11,245 nucleotides of DNA from a bacterium. GTDB taxonomy: Bacteria; Pseudomonadota; Gammaproteobacteria; Burkholderiales; Burkholderiaceae_C. The number at the start of each line of letters is the position of its first letter. The stretch's first letter is position 1. The position numbers and the translations under genes are program-made. Shown here piece by piece: positions 1-5,536 of the stretch. The stretch spans positions 1 to 11,245 of the forward strand of contig JAVBYK010000394.1 of assembly GCA_030824095.1 (NCBI GenBank), read 5' to 3'. Below the pieces are notes generated by a model. The model had not been told where the DNA came from. It did no database searches and saw nothing but the letters and a program-made list of their open reading frames with translations.

Positions 1-245
1 TGCGAGGGGTTGTGCACCCGGCGCATGGGTTCGTTGCTTTCGCGAATCGCGTTGACGCGCACACCGGATGACGCATCGGTTCCCATCGGAACGGTTTCAA
101 AAACCACCTGGCGGCTCTTGTAGCCCTGTCCGTCGGGTCCTGCCACTGCGTCCGCGTTGGCAAGGTTGCTGGCGACCACGTTGAGACGTTGCGACTGTGC
201 ACTGACTGCACTGCCGGAAACGTTGAAGATGGAAAACATGGACAT
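1..245 (-). CDS. flgC: FlgC, flagellar proximal rod protein (3' end cut by window edge)
   Basis: FlgC is a structural subunit of the flagellar rod, the periplasmic drive shaft, and is exported through the flagellar type III apparatus without a cleaved signal peptide. Only the first 81 codons lie in the window. The translated start reads MSMFSIFNVSGSAVSAQ, followed by the rod-protein signature QRLNVVASNLANAD (about residues 19-32) and then GPDGQGYKSRQVVFE, which is typical of FlgC rather than FlgB, FlgF or FlgG. I chose the ATG at 245 because GGCGGAG lies 7 bases upstream; the second Met (residue 3) has no such site. It lies 30 bases downstream of flgB in the same direction, so the two are co-transcribed, and the operon continues off the left edge, presumably into flgD, flgE and further rod genes. 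Nothing odd is visible in the portion present. Confidence 0.95.
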   Translation of the reverse strand, partial: MSMFSIFNVSGSAVSAQSQRLNVVASNLANADAVAGPDGQGYKSRQVVFETVPMGTDASSGVRVNAIRESNEPMRRVHNPS

Positions 246-275
246 GGTGTGACTCCGCCTGCGCTAGGTTCCGTG

Positions 276-701
276 CTACTGGCCCTGTATCGCGCTCAAG
301 ATTGTTTTGGACTGTCCGTTAATAAAGCGAAGCGTGGCTTCATAGCGGACCGAGTTGTCGACAAAATTGGCCCGTTCGCGGTCCATGTCGACGCTGTTGC
401 CATCCATGGCGGGTTGTGTTTGTGCCGTGTAATCCAGTGTGGATGTTCCCAGACTTGCGGTTTTGGGTTGAAGTGCAATGTGTCGCGCATTGCTGATGCC
501 GTTGGAGGGCGCATTGGGTGCCAGGGAAGTCGAGCCTTCGCCGGTAGCGGCGCTGAGGGCTTCCTTGAAATTGATGTCGCGGCCCGCATAGCCGGGGGTA
601 TCGGCGTTGGCGATGTTGCTGGCAATGATGCGTTGCCGATCGGCGCGCAGCACCAGGGCTTTCGCATGAAAGTCCAGCGCGTTGGTCATATTGGCAAACA
701 T
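276..701 (-). CDS. flgB: FlgB, flagellar proximal rod protein
   Basis: FlgB is a rod subunit that assembles near the MS ring and the export gate. The protein is 141 residues, close to the usual length of about 135-140. The flagellar rod/hook N-terminal signature is clear at residues 18-38 (LRADRQRIIASNIANADTPGY). The C-terminal part contains VDMDRERANFVDNSVRYEA and then LRFINGQSKTILSAIQGQ, which is the usual FlgB C-terminal helix. It has no signal peptide, as expected for a type III export substrate. The start ATG at 701 is preceded by a strong CGGAGGT site. It is the first gene of a leftward operon with flgC and is divergent from flgA across a 221-base gap, the classic flgA / flgBC arrangement. 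Confidence 0.97.
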   Translation of the reverse strand: MFANMTNALDFHAKALVLRADRQRIIASNIANADTPGYAGRDINFKEALSAATGEGSTSLAPNAPSNGISNARHIALQPKTASLGTSTLDYTAQTQPAMDGNSVDMDRERANFVDNSVRYEATLRFINGQSKTILSAIQGQ

Positions 702-922
702 GGATTACCTCCGAATGGGTTTTCGAACCCTCTGGGCGGTGCCAAGTGGTTCGACGTGGGGCAATTATGGGAAAAGCTTTAATTTTTTAGCAGCTGAATA
801 TGAGGGGGAATACCCGCCAATTGGAGGGTTTGCGGTTTGCGTGACTATCTATAGTTGACTGGCCGAAAGGTCCTGGGACAGCGCCGTGGTTGTGGTCTGT
901 CCGGAGCAACTGGAGAAATGCG
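702..922. promoter_or_regulatory. Divergent intergenic region between flgB and flgA
   Basis: This gap must hold the promoters of two opposite operons. Toward flgB (minus strand) there is a sigma-28-like arrangement: TAAAGCTT at 774-781, exactly 11 bases, then GCCCCACG at 755-762. The -35 matches TAAAGTTT at 7 of 8 positions, but the -10 matches GCCGATAA at only 4 of 8. A CATAAT within the 11-base spacer could instead be a sigma-70 -10. Toward flgA there is TATAGT at 850-855 (5 of 6 to TATAAT) without a convincing -35 at 16-18 bases, as expected for an activator-dependent (FlhDC class II) promoter. This TATAGT lies in a small inverted repeat, ACTAT-CT-ATAGT (844-855). I could not identify a FlhDC box with confidence. 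No small gene is seen here. Confidence 0.4.
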
Positions 923-1666
923 ATGCGTCACCCACTTTGTCTATCCTGGTCAGCATGCCGGCGCATGCTGCTGGTGTGTTGGCTGCTGGGTGTGTCATTC
1001 ACAGGTGTTGCCCGTGCGCAAGCTGTGAATGGACCCGATTTTCAGGCCCTGGCGCAAGACTGGCTGCGTGATGCGACGAATGCCGTGCAGTCAACGGGCC
1101 CGACGCCGTTGCGTCTGGAGGTGAAGGTGGGCAGTCTGGACAGCCGGTTGCGGCTGGCGCCGTGTGGCAATGTGGAACCCTACTTGCCACCAGGAGCCAA
1201 GTTGTGGGGGCGAACCCGCATTGGTTTGCGTTGCATCGACGGTATCAGTCGCTGGAACGTCTCATTGCCGGTCACCGTGAATGCCTATGGCAACGCCTGG
1301 GTGATCAAGGGAGCCGTCCCGGCGGGAGCCACTTTGACGGAGAGCGATGTTGCGGAGGCCGAGGTCAATTGGGCTGAAGAGTCCAGTCCGGTTCTCCGGG
1401 ATCGGTCGTTGTGGGTGGGGCAGATCGCGACCCGGGCCTTGTCAACCGGCCAGGCGGTGCGCCAGGGTATGGTCAAACCGGCCCAGGTGTTCCAGGCTGG
1501 CGCACAAGTCCGCGTCGTAGCGCAAGGAGCGGGATTCCAGGTTTCATCCGATGCCCAGGCCCTGTCGGCCGGCGTGGTGGGTCAAATCGCGCGGGTTCGC
1601 CTGGATAACGGTAAGGTCTCCTCCGGCCTGGTACTGGATACGCGAACAGTAAGAATCGACCTGTAG
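923..1666 (+). CDS. flgA: FlgA, P-ring assembly chaperone
   Basis: FlgA is the periplasmic chaperone that helps FlgI assemble into the P ring around the rod. The protein is 247 residues from the ATG at 923. The N-terminus is a Sec signal peptide: basic residues (CRR at 12-14), a hydrophobic core (MLLVCWLLGVSFTGVA, 15-30) and a likely cleavage after ARA at about residue 32. The mature part has the conserved FlgA cysteines (C81 in RLRLAPC and C104 in GLRC), then an SAF-type domain starting near 130 (VPAGATLTESDV), then a C-terminal domain with DNGKVSSGLVLD. The start at 923 is chosen because GGAG (912-915) lies 7 bases upstream; a longer reading from TTG at 890 has no such site. It is divergent from flgB and is followed by flgM, with a gap of 105 bases that holds a sigma-28 promoter. 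Confidence 0.95.
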   Translation: MRHPLCLSWSACRRMLLVCWLLGVSFTGVARAQAVNGPDFQALAQDWLRDATNAVQSTGPTPLRLEVKVGSLDSRLRLAPCGNVEPYLPPGAKLWGRTRIGLRCIDGISRWNVSLPVTVNAYGNAWVIKGAVPAGATLTESDVAEAEVNWAEESSPVLRDRSLWVGQIATRALSTGQAVRQGMVKPAQVFQAGAQVRVVAQGAGFQVSSDAQALSAGVVGQIARVRLDNGKVSSGLVLDTRTVRIDL

Positions 1667-1702
1667 GTCACTAATGCAGGTAAATTCCGGTGCAAATAAC
1701 TC

Positions 1703-1729
1703 TAAAGTCCGTCATGATGTGGCCGATAT
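1703..1729 (+). promoter_or_regulatory. Sigma-28 (FliA) promoter of flgM
   Basis: The element reads TAAAGTCC at 1703-1710, an 11-base spacer, then GCCGATAT at 1722-1729. The known enterobacterial FliA consensus is TAAAGTTT-N11-GCCGATAA, so 13 of 16 positions match with exact spacing. It lies 42 bases before the flgM ATG. This makes flgM (and flgN behind it) a late-class gene driven by the sigma factor FlgM itself inhibits. Read-through from the flgA promoter is also possible, since no terminator is seen after flgA. Confidence 0.9.
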
Positions 1730-1771
1730 CATTCGCACAAGGCAACACATATTGTGGTTTTGGAGAACGCT

Positions 1772-2104
1772 ATGAAAATCGGTCAACCCTCAGACAACTC
1801 GATCCAAATCCACTCGGGCAATGCCGCAGCGACCCAGAAAGCAGGGCAGGGAGCCAGCGCGAGTGGCGCGGCGACCACAACTGCCAACCAAGGTACGCGT
1901 TCCGCCGGAGTGGCTGTGACGGTGTCGACTTTGGCCCGCGGTCTGGAAAAAGCCGGCCGTGGCGAGGCTGCGGACATCGATACGCAAAAGGTTGCGAATG
2001 TTCGCTCGGCCATCCAGCAGGGGACCTACGTGGTCAATCCGGAAGCCATTGCGGACAAGCTGCTGTCCAACGCGCAGGAAATGCTCAACCGCACCACCAG
2101 TTAA
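1772..2104 (+). CDS. flgM: FlgM, anti-sigma-28 factor
   Basis: FlgM binds FliA and blocks late flagellar gene transcription until it is exported through the completed hook-basal body. The protein is 110 residues, near the family's usual 90-105. The N-terminal half (about 1-50) is low-complexity and rich in Ala, Gly, Ser, Thr and Gln, consistent with the unfolded exported region. The C-terminal sigma-binding part is clear: VSTLARGLEKAG (51-62), then DIDTQKVANVRSAIQQGTY (69-86), then VNPEAIADKLLSNAQEML (88-105). The start at 1772 is supported by GGAG at 1762-1765 with a 6-base gap; a GTG at 1754 in the same frame lacks a site and adds residues unlike the family. A sigma-28 promoter lies just upstream and flgN follows after 45 bases. 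Confidence 0.95.
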   Translation: MKIGQPSDNSIQIHSGNAAATQKAGQGASASGAATTTANQGTRSAGVAVTVSTLARGLEKAGRGEAADIDTQKVANVRSAIQQGTYVVNPEAIADKLLSNAQEMLNRTTS

Positions 2105-2110
2105 GCGGTT

Positions 2111-2148
2111 TCGGGGCCTGCGCAAGTATTTACGTGCAAAGGCCCTGA
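2111..2148 (+). promoter_or_regulatory. Hairpin burying the flgN ribosome-binding site
   Basis: In the flgM-flgN gap, TCGGGGCCT (2111-2119) pairs with AGGCCCTGA (2140-2148) as 9 pairs with one G-U. GCGC (2120-2123) pairs with GTGC (2134-2137) as four more, one of them G-U, leaving a 2-base bulge (AA, 2138-2139) and a 10-base loop. The 3' arm and bulge contain the flgN Shine-Dalgarno AAGG (2139-2142) and end one base before the ATG. The 5' arm begins 6 bases after the flgM stop codon, so a ribosome finishing flgM would open it. No run of T follows, which argues against a terminator. The pairing is seen directly; the coupling role is inferred. Confidence 0.6.
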
Positions 2149-2149
2149 T

Positions 2150-2530
2150 ATGTCACATCCCACACTCGATAGTCAACTTGATCTTCTTGAGGCGCAGATC
2201 CAGGAGTTGGGCGGTAGCCTGATTGCGGGCAGCCCGGAACTGCTGCAGGCGGCAGGCGCCAGGTTTCAACAATTGACGGTTGAACTGATACAAATGGCCG
2301 ACCAGGTCGGGCGTGTGCAACTGGACTCTCCAAGCCGGGCTCGCCGGATTCGGGCCTTGTCCAGCGGCTTGGGTACGTTGCGTGAAAACCTGTTGCGCCA
2401 ATCAGCATATGTTGATCATGCTCTGGCCGTGGTGGTGCCGGCCACGCAACAAAAAGCAACTTACGCCGGAACCAGGGCCTACGGAAGCCCGATCCGCCAG
2501 TCCGGTGCTTTTTCCGTGCTTTCCGCTTAA
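2150..2530 (+). CDS. flgN: FlgN-like flagellar export chaperone
   Basis: FlgN is the cytoplasmic chaperone of the hook-filament junction proteins FlgK and FlgL. The protein is 126 residues, slightly shorter than enteric FlgN (about 140), and is predicted to be largely helical in its first 100 residues (LDLLEAQIQELGGSL; ARFQQLTVELIQMADQVGR; LGTLRENLLRQSAYVDHAL). The tail (about 101-126) is Ala, Ser, Gly and Tyr rich and probably flexible. FlgN proteins are poorly conserved, so the call rests on size, helical character and the position right after flgM, which is the standard place. The ATG at 2150 has AAGG 7 bases upstream, but this site is held in a stable hairpin. The gene ends 51 bases from the convergent end of fliA. 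Confidence 0.82.
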   Translation: MSHPTLDSQLDLLEAQIQELGGSLIAGSPELLQAAGARFQQLTVELIQMADQVGRVQLDSPSRARRIRALSSGLGTLRENLLRQSAYVDHALAVVVPATQQKATYAGTRAYGSPIRQSGAFSVLSA

Positions 2531-2551
2531 TTCATCCGAAGATTGGGCCCC

Positions 2552-2579
2552 AGCGGCCTGAAGAAGCCGCTTCCACTTT
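2552..2579 (+). terminator. Weak candidate terminator after flgN
   Basis: AGCGGC (2552-2557) and GCCGCT (2566-2571) form a perfect 6-bp stem with an 8-base loop, followed by a T-rich but interrupted run (TTCCACTTT, 2571-2579). It lies 21 bases after the flgN stop in the convergent gap with fliA. On the minus strand the stem is followed by GGGGCCC rather than T residues, so it would not be an intrinsic terminator for fliA. Confidence 0.4.
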
Positions 2580-2581
2580 GC

Positions 2582-3298
2582 TCAGTGTGAGCGCATCTTG
2601 GCCCGCAGACGGGCAATGGACTGGCTGTGCAGTTGGCAGATCCGGGATTCGGTGACGTCCAGTACAGCGGCAATTTCCTTGAGATTCATATCCTGCTCGT
2701 AGTACATGCTCATGATGTACTGCTCCCGTTCGGGCAGGCTCTTGATGGCTGCAACCAGCGATTGCCGCAGGCGCTGGTCACGCAGCATGTTCATGGGGTC
2801 CGAATCCGTATCGGCCACATGGCGGTCGAGGAAGTTGTCGTCATCCTCGTGGGAGCGCGCCATGTCCTCCAGGTACACCAACTGGGTGCCGCGCACCTTG
2901 CTCAGCAGTGTTTGGTAGTCGGCCAGAGTAAGGCCCATCTCCTTGGCGATTTCGGATTCGACCGGGCTGCGCCCCAGGCGGTGTTCCAGGCGCCGCATGG
3001 TGGTTTCGATGTCCTTCTGGCTCTTGCGGGAGCCGCGCGACATCCAGTCGTTGCCGCGCAGTTCGTCCAGCATGGCGCCGCGAATGCGTTGGGTGGCAAA
3101 GGTTTCAAATTGCACGCCCTGGGATGCTTCATAGCGCGACAGGGCATCCGCCAGTCCGATCAGGCCTACCTGGATCAGGTCATCCACTTCGACGCTGGCG
3201 GGCAGCTTGGCCATCATGTAGTGCGCCAGCTTGCGAACCAATGGCTGGTACTGTTTGATCAGGGCTGAGCGGTCCAGCTGACCTTTCACCGTGTACAT
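2582..3298 (-). CDS. fliA: FliA, flagellar sigma factor (sigma-28)
   Basis: FliA directs RNA polymerase to late flagellar, motor and chemotaxis promoters. The protein is 238 residues, the same size as the enteric one (239). Region 2 spans about 14-85, with KLPASVEVDDLIQVGLIGL (31-49), FETFATQRIRGAMLDELRG (64-82) and DWMSR (84-88), which are the sigma-28 core- and -10-binding segments. Region 3 covers about 95-140 (RRLEHRLGRSPVESEIAKE). Region 4 runs from about 177 with SLPEREQYIMSMYYEQDMNL and the helix-turn-helix LKEIAAVLDVTESRICQLHS. I chose the ATG at 3298: it shares its A with the TGA of the upstream flhG-like gene, and GGGGAG lies 6 bases upstream. A TTG one codon earlier is possible but less likely. 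It is the last gene of the flhB-fliA unit and converges with flgN, beside its own anti-sigma factor. Confidence 0.97.
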   Translation of the reverse strand: MYTVKGQLDRSALIKQYQPLVRKLAHYMMAKLPASVEVDDLIQVGLIGLADALSRYEASQGVQFETFATQRIRGAMLDELRGNDWMSRGSRKSQKDIETTMRRLEHRLGRSPVESEIAKEMGLTLADYQTLLSKVRGTQLVYLEDMARSHEDDDNFLDRHVADTDSDPMNMLRDQRLRQSLVAAIKSLPEREQYIMSMYYEQDMNLKEIAAVLDVTESRICQLHSQSIARLRAKMRSH

Positions 3299-4104
3299 CA
3301 ATGGCTCCCCGCAAAATGGTCAATGTGTCGGAACTGCGCACCGTGCAAGCCGGTCCCCCCGGAGTGGTGATCTGCATTCAGCGCCACTGCACTCTCAAGC
3401 AGACGCAGGGCCAGGCGCTGCGTCTCACCGTACAGGGGTTCTTCACTGTGCTGTTCGGCGATATCGAATGCCTTGACCTCATGGCCCAGAAACCGCTTTG
3501 CGCACTCGCTCAAGCTGGCAGCCACCGACTGTGGATGGGTAGATGGAGCAGGTGACGAATCGGGAATCATGTTGACGATGGTAGGCTTAAGTTTGCCAGT
3601 TATCAACAAGCGTTTCAATGCCAAATAGCTGGTGAGCAGGGAGTTTCTCATGGGGGAAACTGCCAGCAGGGGTTCGATGGCGCAGTCGCCAATCAAGGGG
3701 ATCATCCATTCTACTTTGCAGTACAGAATGACAACGCTTCCCTGCGGGAACAAGTGACCCAACTGGCGTAGATTCTGCGATTTCTGCAGGGGTGCGGCGC
3801 ACAGGCCTTGTACGCCTGTTGCGGCGGGCAGAACGGTCCACGCGCCAGGCTGGCGGTCTTCATCGCCGCTCCAGCGCGAGTCCTCCAGAAGCTGTGCCAG
3901 CCCGGGGTTGGACTCCGACTCCTGGGTCGTCGCATCCAGGACCGTTACCGTGTAGCCAAAATTCACCAGGGCCAGGCAGAGTTGCCAGAGCAGTGGCAGT
4001 TCTGCCTGCTCGTCCCCATGGCTGACCACGGCCATCATGCGTGGTCCTGGTTGGGCACCCAGGCCAATCAGGCCGGACGCCTGGTTGGCAAAGTAGTCAA
4101 GCAT
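3298..4104 (-). CDS. flhG: FlhG-like MinD-family protein lacking the Walker A motif
   Basis: The position between flhF and fliA is that of flhG (also called fleN, ylxH or motR), a MinD-like ATPase that limits flagellar number and stimulates the FlhF GTPase. The 268-residue protein keeps the FlhG outline: NQASGL (7-12) resembles the FlhG activator-helix motif DQAxxLR; AVVSHG (25-30) fits strand 1; LCLALVNFGYTVTVLDA (42-58) fits the first helix and the VLLxDAD strand; SPMRNSLLTSYLALKRLL (150-167) fits the TPEPTAITDAYALIK helix; and TIVNMI (175-180) fits the VVNMV strand. However, the segment where KGGVGKT should lie reads HGDEQAEL (29-36), and the switch II DTGAG position reads YCKVE (128-132). 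ATP binding in the usual way is therefore unlikely. It overlaps flhF by 8 bases, has AAGGGG upstream inside flhF, and overlaps fliA by 1 base, so the gene looks maintained, not decayed. The family assignment is an inference by position and alignment by eye. Confidence 0.75.
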   Translation of the reverse strand: MLDYFANQASGLIGLGAQPGPRMMAVVSHGDEQAELPLLWQLCLALVNFGYTVTVLDATTQESESNPGLAQLLEDSRWSGDEDRQPGAWTVLPAATGVQGLCAAPLQKSQNLRQLGHLFPQGSVVILYCKVEWMIPLIGDCAIEPLLAVSPMRNSLLTSYLALKRLLITGKLKPTIVNMIPDSSPAPSTHPQSVAASLSECAKRFLGHEVKAFDIAEQHSEEPLYGETQRLALRLLESAVALNADHHSGGTGLHGAQFRHIDHFAGSH

Positions 4105-5536
4105 CCAGACGCCCCTTGAAAGCCGACTGGCCTGTGGGCTGACCGAAGTAGAAACCGAGGTCGCTCACCTTGGGGTCGTAGGCTGAAATTCCAGCGGTTC
4201 GCATGGACTGACGTACCAGTTTCGAAGCGTTTGCAGCTTCCCAGTCTTCTGGAACGCGTTGACCGGTGGTCACGCCGCGCAGGACCAGTTGGTTGCGGAT
4301 GGCGGCGTCAATCGCCGGACCCAGTTTGACCGCTTCGTCGGTCTTGGAGAAGATGGTGTGTTGTGGTCCGGTGGACTTGAACGCCGCCACGGCTTCGTCC
4401 AGTGTGTCGCCATGGCTGCCGGCATTCAGCACCAGCAACCGCTTCACGTTGGGCAGGTCGAGCAGATCCATGATCTCGCGCTTGCGCGGATCGCGGGGCG
4501 CCAGGCCGGTGGTGTCGATCAATACCATTTTCCGGTTCGACAGCAGGCCCAGCAAATCCTGCAAGGCAACCCGGTCGTGAGCCAAGTGGGCCACCACCCC
4601 CAGCATCTTTCCGTAGGCGCGCAGTTGCTCATGGGCGCCTACGCGGTAGGTGTCCAGTGTGATCAATCCCACGCTGCCGGGGCCGTGCGTGCGGGCACAC
4701 AGGCCAGCCAATTTCGCGGTGGTGGTGGTCTTGCCGACACCGGTGGCGCCGATCAGGGCAAAGATGCCGCCTTCCTCTTGCAGCAGGGGGCCTTCGGCAT
4801 CCGTTTTCAGGTTGCGCTCCAGTACGTCCACGATCCATTGCACCGATTCTGCGGCGCTCATTTCCTCTGGCATGCGTTCCAGGATGGTGCGCGACAGATT
4901 GGGAGAGTAGCCCGCACGAATGAGCTTGAGCATCAGGTTGGCCTGAATCGGGTTCTGGCGCGCCTGACCCAGCCAGGCCAGCGTATTGAAGCGATCTTCC
5001 ATCATCTCCTTCATGGCGTGCAGTTCATCCACGATGCCTTGCGACATGCCCTCGGATTGCAGTGATGGTGCCGCAGGCTTGCGAGGTGCAGTGGCCTTTG
5101 GTGCGATGGCTTCCTTCTTCTCCAGAAGGTGTTCCACCGGTGTCGCACGTGGTCGTTCGGGCTGCTGTTCGTGCGAAGGGCGATCAGCCGGAATGGTGGT
5201 CACGGCGGATTCATGGCGCTTGCGCATCATGCGTTCCCGCACATAGTCCTGGAACGACAGTGTGCTCATGGCCAGTTGGGCGGCATCGTCCTCAACTTTG
5301 CTGGCCACTTCCTGGTAGCTGGGTGGGGTGGCTCGCGCGGGGGCACTTGCGCTCTTTTGAGCAGAGCGTTCGTGGGCCTGATCCAGTGCGGCGAGGGAGT
5401 CCTCTGCGGTGGCAACGACTTCGACGCCGTTCTCGGTGGGTCGATTGGACAGAATCAGCGTGCCATCACCAAAGGCCAGGCGAGCCTTGGCCAGTGCTTC
5501 ACGGGATGTGGCGGCGGTAAAGCGTTGAATGTTCAT
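4097..5536 (-). CDS. flhF: FlhF, SRP-type GTPase for flagellar placement
   Basis: FlhF is a membrane-associated GTPase of the SRP family that marks the assembly site of (usually polar) flagella and recruits early basal-body parts. The protein is 479 residues. The N-terminal B domain (1 to about 160) starts with MNIQRFTAATSREALAKARL and is rich in Pro, Ala, Glu and Lys, as usual. An N domain follows at about 165-245. The NG GTPase domain has G1 GATGVGKT (263-270), DTYRVGAHEQL (295-305), G3 DTTGLAPRD (341-349) and G4 SKTD (397-400). The last deviates from TKxD by one conservative change. The start ATG at 5536 overlaps the flhA stop in ATGA, with GAGG upstream. It is translationally coupled to flhA before it and to the flhG-like gene after it, which encodes its expected partner. 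Confidence 0.96.
   Translation of the reverse strand: MNIQRFTAATSREALAKARLAFGDGTLILSNRPTENGVEVVATAEDSLAALDQAHERSAQKSASAPARATPPSYQEVASKVEDDAAQLAMSTLSFQDYVRERMMRKRHESAVTTIPADRPSHEQQPERPRATPVEHLLEKKEAIAPKATAPRKPAAPSLQSEGMSQGIVDELHAMKEMMEDRFNTLAWLGQARQNPIQANLMLKLIRAGYSPNLSRTILERMPEEMSAAESVQWIVDVLERNLKTDAEGPLLQEEGGIFALIGATGVGKTTTTAKLAGLCARTHGPGSVGLITLDTYRVGAHEQLRAYGKMLGVVAHLAHDRVALQDLLGLLSNRKMVLIDTTGLAPRDPRKREIMDLLDLPNVKRLLVLNAGSHGDTLDEAVAAFKSTGPQHTIFSKTDEAVKLGPAIDAAIRNQLVLRGVTTGQRVPEDWEAANASKLVRQSMRTAGISAYDPKVSDLGFYFGQPTGQSAFKGRLDA

Noticed and set aside
189..782. A 197-codon plus-strand frame across flgC and flgB
   Set aside because: It runs antisense to two clear rod genes and into their promoter region; the translated product has no known features.
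890..922. A longer FlgA reading from TTG at 890
   Set aside because: The ATG at 923 has a well-spaced GGAG and gives a standard signal peptide; the extension adds an unusual N-terminus.
1754..1771. A GTG start for FlgM at 1754
   Set aside because: The real ribosome site lies inside this extension, and MKIGQ at 1772 matches the family start.
2627..3268. A 213-codon plus-strand frame opposite fliA
   Set aside because: It is antisense to FliA throughout, has no ribosome site and no recognisable motif.
4259..5065. A 268-codon open frame on the plus strand opposite flhF
   Set aside because: It lies wholly antisense to a well-supported FlhF, is rich in His, Gln and Gly as expected of a shadow frame of GC-rich coding DNA, and has no recognisable domain or start signal.
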